A model generated the notes under the pieces. That model had not been told where the DNA came from. It saw only the letters and a program-made list of their open reading frames with translations, and ran no database searches. DNA of 64,000 bases from Leptospira kanakyensis (GTDB lineage Bacteria > Spirochaetota > Leptospiria > Leptospirales > Leptospiraceae), in assembly GCF_004769235.1 (NCBI RefSeq), contig NZ_RQFG01000001.1, forward strand, positions 62,001-126,000. Reading direction: 5' to 3'. A program made the translations under genes and the position numbers. Numbering within the stretch: position 1 is the first letter of the stretch; every line of letters starts with the position of its first letter. Positions 1 through 9,648 of the stretch are shown here, piece after piece.

Positions 1-2209
1 ATTGGGAAAAATTACGATCAACTCCACCCGTTTTATCAATTTTTGCCAATGCTGTTTGAAAATAAAGATTCAAATCATATTGACTCAAACTGAGTAAATA
101 TAAGGAATTACCGTCGTCTGACAGACCATATACGGAACTTCCAGGAACTGTCATTGTGAATGGCAAAAGTTCTTTTTGTTCCAAATCAAAACCAGCCAAC
201 AAATAACGGCTTTGCCCATTTACGGAACTAAACTCCCCAGCAAAATAAATAGCTCCTCCAAAGATATGAATCGTTTTGATAGTCCCTAAACCCGTTGTGA
301 TTCCAATCGGATTGTTATTCGGAGTTGTGATCGGGTCTGCAAAATTTGCAGTAAAATTTGTCACAGTGGCCCCTGGCAAATTAAGACATACCATACCGGC
401 TCTCGTATTTCCAGATACAGTAGTAAAGGTGCCAGAAACAAAGAGTTCTGTTTCACTAAAGACAAGTTTTCTTACAGAGCCATTAAAATTTAAATTGGGC
501 CAGAGAAGAGATCTTGATGTCCCACTCAAATCTATTTTTGCCAACCGATTGATACTGGATGCGTCTACAGTGGTAAAGTCACCACCAACATAGAGAGCGT
601 CGTCTTTCACAGCTAAAGTTTGTATTTCACCGGCACTAGCTCCGAACGCTGGGTTCCAATTGCTTGGTTGTGCTGTTCCAAAATCCAATTCAACAAATCC
701 ATTCCGAGTGGAGGAACCCACTTGAGTAAAGTTACCCGATGCGTAAAGATAGTTTCCATGGAAGGTGATATCATTGATAAGTCCGTTAAAATTTGGAGTA
801 AAATTGGTAATCGATTGGTGATTCAAATCTGCAGAGAATAAATAATTACGATCAACAATATTAGTAAATATATAATTCCCACCAATAAACAAACGGTTGT
901 TCCACGGCAATATAGACTTTGTTGAAAAATTTGAACCATTATTGTACAAACCTGGATTCCATGAATCAGTGACTGTTCCAAAAGTGGAATCTACTTTGAC
1001 TGCACTGGCCCTGGATTGCCCATTCACTGAATCAAAATTTCCAACAAAAAACACGGAATCATTTGTTTCATAAACATCCTCTAAAGGGTTTAAAGAAAAA
1101 CTTGAAATAGCAGGAGCCCATGTATCAGGGGATCCAGCACCTGACAAAGAAACTCTAGCCAAAAAGTTCCGAGGTGTACTGCCACCAACTAAAGTAAAAC
1201 TCCCACCGAAATAGGCCTTTCCGTCTCGAATCAATAGTTTGGTAACCTCACCATCAACATTAGGATTCCAAGAAGTATCCAGACCATCCGAAGCATTAAT
1301 CGCTCCTAAATTATTCCGAGTGTTTCCATTGATACTTGTAAAATTTCCTCCGATATAGACAATCCCACCGGAAAGAGAAACGGTTTTTATCGATGCTCCT
1401 GAAATCGAAGGTTGCCAACTTGTGGCAATTCCTGTAACCAAGTCAACAGCTCCCGCAAATTGGCGGAGTTGACCACCTAACGAAGAAAAATACCCACCTA
1501 CGACAAAAGCAACTCCTTCACCAATTGCAATATCATTTGGTTGGACATCTGGATTTGGATTCCAGGAATTTACTTGGCCAGAAGTCAAATCTACAGCTGC
1601 TAAATAGTTTCGCGTATTTCCATTTACAGCCGTAAAATCACCTAAAAGATACAAAACTCCTGCATGAACTGTAACTTTATTCACAACTCCATTGATCACG
1701 ACATTAAAATTAGGATCTAACTTTCCATCGGAAAGGAAATGAGCCAAATACGTTCTGGTTTTAGTGTTTGCGATTTGGAAATGTCCTGAAACAAAAATCC
1801 CACCCACTCCATCTAACACAGCACTAGTGACGCGAACTGCCCCTAAATCATTGAAGTTCATAAACTCTTCTGTCGGGAAAATAGTGCCTGTATCTAAATT
1901 AACGAAACTCCCGCCACCAACAGGGACTCCGACCTTTGTGAAATCACCGGCAAAGTAAACACGACCATTCCATTCTTTTACTACCTTCACATCACCATTA
2001 GTACCCCATCGAAAATTTAGTTTAGAGGTCGGGAAATCAAGTCTGATACCGCAATGAGGACTTCGATCCACAATCGCAACTTTAACGATTATGGTCTCCC
2101 AAAATGTACGTGATTTTGCGTCACAAACATTATTCAGTTCGGGCACCGAGCAGGATATAGTAGAAATTATTACAAATAAAAAGATAAGAATTTTATGAAA
2201 GGGAAACAC
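1..2209 (-). CDS. Long delta-60/DUF5122-like beta-propeller lipoprotein, partial
   Basis: This reading frame is open from a GTG at 2209 to the left edge of the window, about 736 codons, so the C-terminus is missing. The N-terminus has a hydrophobic stretch ending in TIS-C, a lipoprotein signal with Cys at about residue 21. The rest is at least twelve repeats of roughly 45-60 residues. Typical units read GGNFTSINGNTRNNLGAI or GDFTAVNGNTRNYLAAV and are followed by a Trp-Asn-Pro or Phe-x-Pro segment. This pattern is that of delta-60/DUF5122 beta-propeller repeats, usually found on surface or secreted proteins. I infer an outer-membrane-anchored propeller protein; the ligand is unknown. The GTG has no clear ribosome binding site and a TTG at 2215 is an alternative start. 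It is the last gene on this strand here and lies beyond the mdh terminator. Confidence 0.8.
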   Translation of the reverse strand, partial: MFPFHKILIFLFVIISTISCSVPELNNVCDAKSRTFWETIIVKVAIVDRSPHCGIRLDFPTSKLNFRWGTNGDVKVVKEWNGRVYFAGDFTKVGVPVGGGSFVNLDTGTIFPTEEFMNFNDLGAVRVTSAVLDGVGGIFVSGHFQIANTKTRTYLAHFLSDGKLDPNFNVVINGVVNKVTVHAGVLYLLGDFTAVNGNTRNYLAAVDLTSGQVNSWNPNPDVQPNDIAIGEGVAFVVGGYFSSLGGQLRQFAGAVDLVTGIATSWQPSISGASIKTVSLSGGIVYIGGNFTSINGNTRNNLGAINASDGLDTSWNPNVDGEVTKLLIRDGKAYFGGSFTLVGGSTPRNFLARVSLSGAGSPDTWAPAISSFSLNPLEDVYETNDSVFFVGNFDSVNGQSRASAVKVDSTFGTVTDSWNPGLYNNGSNFSTKSILPWNNRLFIGGNYIFTNIVDRNYLFSADLNHQSITNFTPNFNGLINDITFHGNYLYASGNFTQVGSSTRNGFVELDFGTAQPSNWNPAFGASAGEIQTLAVKDDALYVGGDFTTVDASSINRLAKIDLSGTSRSLLWPNLNFNGSVRKLVFSETELFVSGTFTTVSGNTRAGMVCLNLPGATVTNFTANFADPITTPNNNPIGITTGLGTIKTIHIFGGAIYFAGEFSSVNGQSRYLLAGFDLEQKELLPFTMTVPGSSVYGLSDDGNSLYLLSLSQYDLNLYFQTALAKIDKTGGVDRNFSQ

Positions 2210-2278
2210 ATTCAAAGAAATAATTTCTAAACTAAATTAAGTCAATAAATATGTCATAATATTCGATTAGCTGCAAAT

Positions 2279-2309
2279 AAAAAAACCCGCCACCTTACAG
2301 TAAACGGGT
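2279..2309 (-). terminator. Intrinsic terminator after mdh
   Basis: Read on the minus strand, ACCCG and CGGGT (2305-2309 and 2285-2289) can pair and are followed directly by a run of seven T. The hairpin lies about 32 bases beyond the mdh stop. The inner part of the stem is imperfect, so folding strength is moderate. Confidence 0.6.
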
Positions 2310-2341
2310 CTTTCAAGTTTTAGAAAGAGTATATATTAGGG

Positions 2342-3325
2342 TTAACCTAACATATCTTTGACTTCGTTTCTTTCTTCTTTTAACTCGTTGTGAGTGATGT
2401 CAAATTTTTCCTTTCCGAAAGCATTGATTTCAAGACCAGTAACGATCTCTACTTTTTTTCCATCTGATTTGAGTGGGTATCCAAAGATAAGACCTTTGTC
2501 CACACCATACTCACCATTGGAGTGACATGCAGCACTGAACCAGTCACCAGCTTTTGTAGGAGTGACAATGTTATGCACTGTATCAACTACTGCGTTTGCT
2601 GCAGATGCTGCAGAAGAAGCTCCGCGCGCTGCGATGATGGCTGCTCCACGTTTTTGAACCGTAGAGATAAAATCACCTTTCAACCATTCGTGGTCAGAAA
2701 TCACTTCTGTTGCTACTTTTCCTTTGATTTTTGCATTGTAAAAGTCTGGGTATTGCGTTGCGGAGTGGTTTCCCCAAATGGCTACGTTTGATACATCTTT
2801 TACAAGAACTCCTGCTTTTTGAGCAAGTTGTGTTTTTGCACGGTTTTCATCCAGACCTGTCATCGCAAACCATCTGTCAGACGGAACACCTTTTGCATTG
2901 TTCATAGCAATCAGTGCATTTGTATTACATGGGTTACCAACCACGAGAACTCTTACATCACTTGCAGCATTCTTTTCGATTGCTTTTCCTTGAGTTGTAA
3001 AAATTCCACCGTTGATTTTAAGAAGGTCTCCCCTTTCCATTCCTGCTTTTCTTGGAACAGAACCAACAAGGAGTGCCCAGTTGATGTCACGGAACGCTTC
3101 ATCGATGTTAGAAGATACAGATACTTTTTCGAGTAACGGGAAAGCACAGTCATCCAATTCCATGATAACACCTTTGGCAGCAGGAAGGGCTTGTTCCAAT
3201 TCCAATAATTGGAGTTCCACTGCAGTGTCAGGTCCAAACATTTGTCCTGAAGCGATACGAAATAGAAGTGCGTATCCGATTTGTCCGGCAGCACCTGTAA
3301 CAGCAACTTTTACTTTTTTGCTCAT
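2342..3325 (-). CDS. mdh: Malate dehydrogenase
   Basis: Cytosolic NAD-dependent malate dehydrogenase, converting malate and oxaloacetate in the TCA cycle. The 327-residue length is that of the family. The Rossmann motif GAAGQIG sits at residues 11-17 and the substrate-binding loop arginines at about 91-97 (RKAGMERGD). GNPCNTNAL comes near 130 and the catalytic histidine is in [13 protein letters not shown] near 187. The sequence resembles the MDH type found in many Gram-negative bacteria and eukaryotic cytosol rather than the LDH-like type. It starts 31 bases after the DsbA-like gene on the same strand, so the two are probably co-transcribed, and an intrinsic terminator follows. Confidence 0.96.
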   Translation of the reverse strand: MSKKVKVAVTGAAGQIGYALLFRIASGQMFGPDTAVELQLLELEQALPAAKGVIMELDDCAFPLLEKVSVSSNIDEAFRDINWALLVGSVPRKAGMERGDLLKINGGIFTTQGKAIEKNAASDVRVLVVGNPCNTNALIAMNNAKGVPSDRWFAMTGLDENRAKTQLAQKAGVLVKDVSNVAIWGNHSATQYPDFYNAKIKGKVATEVISDHEWLKGDFISTVQKRGAAIIAARGASSAASAANAVVDTVHNIVTPTKAGDWFSAACHSNGEYGVDKGLIFGYPLKSDGKKVEIVTGLEINAFGKEKFDITHNELKEERNEVKDMLG

Positions 3326-3356
3326 ATAAATTTTCCTTTAATTTTATAATTTATGA

Positions 3357-4406
3357 TTATTGTTTTAATTCTTTTTGGATGATCTCATCAAAGTTTTCGA
3401 AAGGAAGTGCTCCCGATACAAAGATCCCGTTGATAAAAAATGCAGGAGTTCCACTCACACCAACCTTTTGTCCGTCTTGGATGTCTGCATCAATTTCTGA
3501 TTTCAAACGAGGTGCATCTTTCATACAAGTTTGGTATTTGTCTTTAGGCATACCTGCTTTTAAAACTAAAGCATCTACATTACCTTTACTTAAGTTTCCA
3601 CTGTTTTCAAAAAGTGTATTGAATACATCCCAATACTTCCCTTCTGAGATGGAACAATTAGCAGCCATATGTGCATACATTGCATCTTGGTGGAAAGGAA
3701 GTGGGAAATCACGGAAAACCCAACGAATTTGGCCTTTATATTTTTCGCGAAGTTTTTGGTTCACGTCTTGGCTTCGTTTGCAAAATGGACATTCAAAATC
3801 AGAAAATTCGATGATTGTGATTTTTGCATCTTTTGGCCCGATGGAAGGATTATTTTTTTCTTCCACTGTCACCCGAACCGCTGCTGGTTCTTTAATTAAA
3901 AATTCAACAGGATACTTAGTGACGATATCACGATAAACAGCTCGGCTATGTTCTTGTTCTTGTTGGTTTTTTAAGAATCCAACAATTTTATCCTTAGTTT
4001 CATTTAAGGACTTACCACCTAACTGTTCTTTATTGGACATGTATACATTTAGAATTTCTTCTTCTGATGGCTCTCTCGGAGTAAAACCTTGGTTTAATAC
4101 TTCTGATGGTTTGATGTTTTTGTCTTTGGCAACCAGTTCAAATAGTTTGTCCTGAGCAAATTCACCAAGTGTGTTTTTGATCAGACTTTTGTATTCTGAC
4201 TGAAATTTTGAATAAGCAATGGGTGAAGTTTCTTTCACATCACTTAGGTCATATTTTTTTCCGCCGATGCTCACTGCATCTTGGGTAATGTATTCCCTAA
4301 CAAAAGAAGGAACACTGACGATAAAGAGAAGGGCGAAAACGATGTTGGTCGCAAGTAAGATTTTGGAGATGGGATTTTCCATCCACTTTTTAAAAATATT
4401 TTCCAT
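3357..4406 (-). CDS. Membrane-anchored DsbA-family thioredoxin-fold protein
   Basis: Predicted envelope thiol oxidoreductase. An N-terminal transmembrane helix (ISKILLATNIVFALLFIV, about residues 13-31) is followed by a helical region of about 140 residues. The C-terminal half is a DsbA/DSBA-like thioredoxin domain with the active site FECPFC (cysteines about 206 and 209) and the cis-proline motif GTPAFF near the end. The helical middle may be a SurA-like or spacer segment. I place the start at the ATG at 4406, directly before the membrane helix. Upstream in-frame starts at 4427 (ATG) and 4442 (TTG) cannot be excluded because none has a convincing ribosome binding site. It probably forms an operon with mdh. 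The partner substrate is unknown. Confidence 0.85.
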   Translation of the reverse strand: MENIFKKWMENPISKILLATNIVFALLFIVSVPSFVREYITQDAVSIGGKKYDLSDVKETSPIAYSKFQSEYKSLIKNTLGEFAQDKLFELVAKDKNIKPSEVLNQGFTPREPSEEEILNVYMSNKEQLGGKSLNETKDKIVGFLKNQQEQEHSRAVYRDIVTKYPVEFLIKEPAAVRVTVEEKNNPSIGPKDAKITIIEFSDFECPFCKRSQDVNQKLREKYKGQIRWVFRDFPLPFHQDAMYAHMAANCSISEGKYWDVFNTLFENSGNLSKGNVDALVLKAGMPKDKYQTCMKDAPRLKSEIDADIQDGQKVGVSGTPAFFINGIFVSGALPFENFDEIIQKELKQ

Positions 4407-4569
4407 CCCTGCCAGCTTCCCGGCCATAAAGCGGGCAATCAAACGGAAAAAAGCTAAAAAAACAGAGGATTTTCGCTAAAGCCATCCGCGAAATATCCGA
4501 AAATCTGAGGGAGGGAAAAGACAATTTTTTCTCAAAAGAGCTGATCCTGAACACGGAGGTTTGGGAAAA

Positions 4570-4887
4570 ATGAACACGATTAACATTCAAGGAAATTCGC
4601 ACCTAACGGTTCCTCCCCCGCTCCCAACCCAAACGGGGAAACAATCAGAGGATGGAAAAGAATCCTTACCTGAAAAATCCCAAGTGGCGCGGGCTAACAA
4701 AAATGTGGAGAAAGAGCAGGAGACAAAGGTAAAACCAGAAGATTTGGTTTTGAAACCAACTCCCGCTTCTTTGGAAGAAAAATTAAACCAAATCATCTCT
4801 CCCGAAGAAGTGAAAGATTTACTTTCTCTTGTCACAAGAACTCCCCTACCGGAGCCGAAAAACCATAAGGTAGATACAAAAAGGTAA
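4570..4887 (+). CDS. Small hydrophilic protein of unknown function
   Basis: I do not recognise this 105-residue protein. It is strongly hydrophilic and rich in Pro, Lys and Glu. The N-terminal half looks disordered (HLTVPPPLPTQTGKQ). A short amphipathic helix, LEEKLNQIISPEEVKDLLSL, lies near residues 71-90. There is no signal peptide or membrane segment. The ATG at 4570 has a GGAGGT sequence about ten bases upstream, which favours it over the in-frame TTG at 4561. It runs into the next gene with only two bases between stop and start, suggesting translational coupling and a shared function. Transcription is divergent from the DsbA-like gene. Confidence 0.7.
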   Translation: MNTINIQGNSHLTVPPPLPTQTGKQSEDGKESLPEKSQVARANKNVEKEQETKVKPEDLVLKPTPASLEEKLNQIISPEEVKDLLSLVTRTPLPEPKNHKVDTKR

Positions 4888-4889
4888 GA

Positions 4890-5528
4890 TTGTTCCTTAG
4901 CATTGCCATTCTTGACAGCTTCATCCTAGTCCTTAGCGGGGTTTTAACCATCTCCATTTTGGGACTGGGGTTAGTTGTGTACAACCAATTCATCCATCCC
5001 ATCCTTTCCAGGAAAGATTCCGATCGCTTCATCCCAGTCCAAACCGGAGACAAATATGATCTTGTTGTGGATGAACTGAGCCGGTTTGCAAGTTTTCAAG
5101 TCGGAAGTAAAACTGGCCAACTCGCCACTCGTTGTAATGCCATCTCGGAAGACCACCTCATCTTCCAATTTAAAAAAAGTCGCGATAGCGAAGATTATAC
5201 CATTACGGTTTTAAAAAACGGGCCCACTTTTTACAAACCTCCCAGAATGGAACATTATGGGAAAATGGAATCCAAAGAAAGTTTTGAATCTTATGAAATC
5301 ATAGGCCACCCTGCTGAATTCAGAATCTCTGATAAAATCGCAAAAGAAAGGATGGTGAACTTTATCGAAGTCTCCCTTACCTCTTCTTTTTATTTCAATA
5401 GATCCGGAAAAGAAAGGATGAAGTTTACCTTTGAAGTGGGAAAAATCCAACCAGGGATTAACAGAAAGGTTCGGTTCCGTGGTGATGTGTATGGGTTTGG
5501 AAAAGAAGAAGGTGCAGACGAAGACTAA
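4890..5528 (+). CDS. Single-pass membrane protein of unknown function
   Basis: A 212-residue protein that I do not recognise. It starts with a hydrophobic helix (IAILDSFILVLSGVLTISIL, about residues 5-24, continuing to 31) followed by a soluble beta-rich domain with many charged residues and an acidic C-terminus (GKEEGADED). The topology suggests a membrane-tethered domain. It resembles in style, but not in a recognisable motif, the PilZ-like or hypothetical membrane proteins of spirochaetes. The start is a TTG at 4890, preceded by AAAGGT at a spacing of about five bases, immediately after the stop of the upstream gene. It converges on thrB with a one-base gap. Confidence 0.7.
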   Translation: MFLSIAILDSFILVLSGVLTISILGLGLVVYNQFIHPILSRKDSDRFIPVQTGDKYDLVVDELSRFASFQVGSKTGQLATRCNAISEDHLIFQFKKSRDSEDYTITVLKNGPTFYKPPRMEHYGKMESKESFESYEIIGHPAEFRISDKIAKERMVNFIEVSLTSSFYFNRSGKERMKFTFEVGKIQPGINRKVRFRGDVYGFGKEEGADED

Positions 5529-5529
5529 A

Positions 5530-6483
5530 CTATTTTGTTTGGATGCGAACACCCAGTCCATCTGGTTTCACTCGTCGGAACTGGTAAGAAATTCCAGAAG
5601 CCAACATTCCTTTTTTCACCATCTCTTCCAATTCTGTTTGTTTTGTTTTTACTGACTTTCTCTCGAGAAACATCAGAAGGCTCGGGCCCGAACCAGACAA
5701 ACAATAACCAATACCTGCTTCTTTCAATGACTCGGCCAATCCAAATAGTGGAGAAGATTCTGGAATGCGATAGGGAGTATGCATTTTGTCTTCCAAACCG
5801 ACGAGAAGGTCACCAAACTTACGTTTGTCTAAAAAATGCATCCATGCACCAATCCGAGACAAGTTAAAAATAACGTCAGCTGTAGTATAAGATTTAGGAA
5901 GTGATTTTCTAGATTCTTCTGTAGAAACATGAAATTCTGGTGTTAATACATAAATGGCAACGGAAGCAGGGAATTTTTTTCTAAAATACCGCAAAGGTTC
6001 ACCAAACGTAGAGTAGGCGAAAACAAATCCACCTAAATATGCAGGTAAGGTATTGTCGGGATGGCCTTCAAATTCAGCTAGGAATTGGATAAAATCAGGT
6101 TCCTTAGGTAGGGAATTAGGTTCCATTCTTTTATGGACTTCACGAGCCAAAGATAGTCCTGCCACAATAGCAGAAGCGCTGGAGCCAAGCCCACCCTTCA
6201 AAGGCAAAGTCAATGTCATTTTACAATGATAAGGTGGTGGATTGACACTAGGTAAAAATTTTTGAAAATAAGAAAGGTAAGCTTGGTAAACTAAATCTTC
6301 TTTCACAGAAAACGGTAACTTCTGGCCGTTTTTTAATTCAGTTTTAGATTCCGTAATTTCTTTAGAAAAATTAAATTCAAATTCATTACGAAGATCCAAA
6401 GCAAGGCCCATAAGGTCGAAACCGGGCCCCAAGTTGGCAGAAGTTCCCGGCACTTGGATGAGAATCTTAGGAAGGCGAATCAT
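5530..6483 (-). CDS. thrB: Homoserine kinase
   Basis: GHMP-family kinase phosphorylating homoserine to O-phosphohomoserine for threonine synthesis, cytoplasmic. The N-terminal motif PGTSANLGPGFDLMGLAL is the homoserine-kinase signature. The GHMP ATP loop is PLKGGLGSSASA near residue 95, and GHPDN follows near 140. The length of 317 residues is normal. It follows the CrtI-like gene by 34 bases on the same strand, so it may be the last gene of a three-gene transcript. The other threonine genes are not in this window. The start at 6483 overlaps nothing and gives a correct family N-terminus. Confidence 0.93.
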   Translation of the reverse strand: MIRLPKILIQVPGTSANLGPGFDLMGLALDLRNEFEFNFSKEITESKTELKNGQKLPFSVKEDLVYQAYLSYFQKFLPSVNPPPYHCKMTLTLPLKGGLGSSASAIVAGLSLAREVHKRMEPNSLPKEPDFIQFLAEFEGHPDNTLPAYLGGFVFAYSTFGEPLRYFRKKFPASVAIYVLTPEFHVSTEESRKSLPKSYTTADVIFNLSRIGAWMHFLDKRKFGDLLVGLEDKMHTPYRIPESSPLFGLAESLKEAGIGYCLSGSGPSLLMFLERKSVKTKQTELEEMVKKGMLASGISYQFRRVKPDGLGVRIQTK

Positions 6484-6517
6484 CGTTTCGCCCAGGCTCT
6501 ACGACCGGTTTTCAAAA

Positions 6518-8038
6518 TCAACATCTCTTTCTTGCGAGGAATTGTTCTACAACATGAAGGCCACCAAGGACTACGGCCGGAATTCCTTGGCCTGGATAGA
6601 CAGTATCTCCCGTAAGAAGTAAGTTTGGATCTTCCGAACGGTTACTCAGCATTTTGAATGGATTCGAAAAATAGGAATTGGGAATCCCTCCCACCCTACC
6701 AAATTTCCTACCTGTCCAGGTTTTCCATGTAACAGGCGTTGCAGAATGTAAAAATAAAATTTTATTTTTTTGAAACCAAGGGAATTTTTCTACTAAGGTT
6801 TGAATGATGATCGATTCTATTTTTTTCTTTTTTTCTGGGTAAGAAACATCCCGAATCCAAGATTCAGGATTTTCTATATGGGTAGAAATCGAAAGGATAC
6901 GAATGCCTTTTGGGGAGCGAATGGGGTCCTCGGGATGGGAAAGAGAAAGAAAAAGCGAATTCCCTCCTCCATATGGCAAAACGTCCTTCAAATGGATTTG
7001 GTGGTGAAGGCATTCTGTTTTAGTCCATTCTTCGGAAGGATTGGTTTGTATGGCAATCCCCATGGAAAAAGCACCCCAAATTCCTTTTTCAAACTTTGTT
7101 GTTTTCTTTTTTAGTTTTGGCAGATCCTCAGTAATCTCCGTTAGGTTCCAAATAGGAAGATTCGAAACCACCAATGGAGCATAAAATAAAAAATTCTCTC
7201 TATTTTTAGTTCTTAACTCCCAAACCAAATCCTCATTCCCATCGGCAACACTGATTTTTTTCAGATCTATGACTTCTTGTTTGTAAAGAATTTTTCCACC
7301 ATTGGCTTCAATTCGACCGAGGATCGTTTCCGCAAGAGTTACCATTCCTCCCCGAACAACATAGTTTTGTAATTGTGGGTAAGTGAGACCAACGGAGGCA
7401 AAGGCCATGGAAATTTTTGTCGATGTTGTTTGGCTTGTGATCAAAAGTTGTTCTTCTAAAAACCGAATCCATTCCTTGTTCTGAGTCAGACCCAAAGAGA
7501 TTAAAACCAAACGTAAGGAGATAAAAGAAAAAAATAAAACAATTACGTCTGAAGGTCGAAAAGAACCTATCGATTTCCATACATCGGATAGATTTTTAAA
7601 AGGAAAAAATTTGTATCTCTCTGACAAACTCCAAAGTGAATCAGAGACAAAATAACAAAGTTTCCAAAATACCTCCATCCGCAAACCACCACCGAACGCA
7701 CGTTTGGCCTCTTTATTCCATTCTGCGCGATCCCTATAACGTTCAATGGTTTTTTCATGTAAATGAACCACCATCGATCGTTTTAGAGGGATAAGAGGAA
7801 ATTGAATTTGGAATTCGGTAGAGAGTTTATCAAAAGGAAGTCCTGGTTCCAAACCGACGAGAGTTGTTGCCCCTGATTCAAAGACATAACCACTTTTTCG
7901 GAAACTAGATGCACAACCACCAGGAGCCGTACCTTTTTCTAAAACCAAAACTCTTTTGCCTTTTTCAGAAAGGGACAAAGCGGCACTAAGTCCACCAAAC
8001 CCGGAACCAATGACCACTACATCCCAATTTGTATCCAT
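6518..8038 (-). CDS. CrtI/phytoene-desaturase-like FAD oxidoreductase
   Basis: Flavoprotein of the phytoene dehydrogenase/carotene isomerase/retinol saturase group. The N-terminal dinucleotide-binding motif is VVVIGSGFGGLSAALSLSEK (about 8-27). It is followed by LEKGTAPGGCASSF, and the C-terminal FAD site is GDTVYPGQGIPAVVLGG near 476-492. The length of 506 residues fits the family. The substrate cannot be read from sequence. With no other carotenoid gene nearby, carotenoid desaturation is only one option; a lipid or isoprenoid double-bond reaction is another. It is flanked by an acyl-CoA dehydrogenase (54 bases upstream) and thrB (34 bases downstream) on the same strand. Confidence 0.85.
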   Translation of the reverse strand: MDTNWDVVVIGSGFGGLSAALSLSEKGKRVLVLEKGTAPGGCASSFRKSGYVFESGATTLVGLEPGLPFDKLSTEFQIQFPLIPLKRSMVVHLHEKTIERYRDRAEWNKEAKRAFGGGLRMEVFWKLCYFVSDSLWSLSERYKFFPFKNLSDVWKSIGSFRPSDVIVLFFSFISLRLVLISLGLTQNKEWIRFLEEQLLITSQTTSTKISMAFASVGLTYPQLQNYVVRGGMVTLAETILGRIEANGGKILYKQEVIDLKKISVADGNEDLVWELRTKNRENFLFYAPLVVSNLPIWNLTEITEDLPKLKKKTTKFEKGIWGAFSMGIAIQTNPSEEWTKTECLHHQIHLKDVLPYGGGNSLFLSLSHPEDPIRSPKGIRILSISTHIENPESWIRDVSYPEKKKKIESIIIQTLVEKFPWFQKNKILFLHSATPVTWKTWTGRKFGRVGGIPNSYFSNPFKMLSNRSEDPNLLLTGDTVYPGQGIPAVVLGGLHVVEQFLARKRC

Positions 8039-8092
8039 CCTCCTTGTAGACAGAAGTCAACTAGAGGACAGATACTATTTAAGGAAATTAGA

Positions 8093-9277
<1,185 letters not shown>

Positions 9278-9648
9278 AGAGATAAATTTTTCGTACTTTT
9301 CCTGAACCTGTAAACGAAAAAACCGCACCTCTTTACAACCCAACCTAGCGAAATTGCTACAAAAACGAACAGTTCATCAACAAAAGAATTTTAGTGATAT
9401 TAAGCAAGACCCAAACACACTAACTAGAGTTATTCTACAAACCAAACATTGACACAAGTTGCATAAGGATAAAACAAAAACTACACGTATCAATAGAATA
9501 TCTACTGATGACTAGTGGTTATCCTATGAGGAAATTCCTATATCATAAAAAGTAACCATGAATCGTAGGAATACTTTACAATTAATTCAATCGATTCAAA
9601 CATCACTAAAACATTCGAAAAATCTTTCGTCGAATCAACCGAAATACA
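9278..9648. other. Gene-poor divergent intergenic region
   Basis: About 370 A+T-rich bases between divergent genes. I see no RNA gene. It contains a short palindrome AGGAAATTCCT (9529-9539) and an inverted repeat with arms ATTCGA/TCGAAT (9613-9635), which could be operators or RNA hairpins for the gene at 9649. It also contains a 33-codon open frame (9558-9659) that overlaps the next gene's start. A TTGACA at about 9449 lacks a well-spaced -10 element. Confidence 0.5.

Noticed and set aside
2522..3136. Open frames on the plus strand opposite mdh
   Set aside because: They lie wholly opposite a clearly conserved gene, have unlike-protein composition and no ribosome binding site.
9449..9475. 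TTGACA as promoter of the HD-GYP-like gene
   Set aside because: No -10 element at acceptable spacing.
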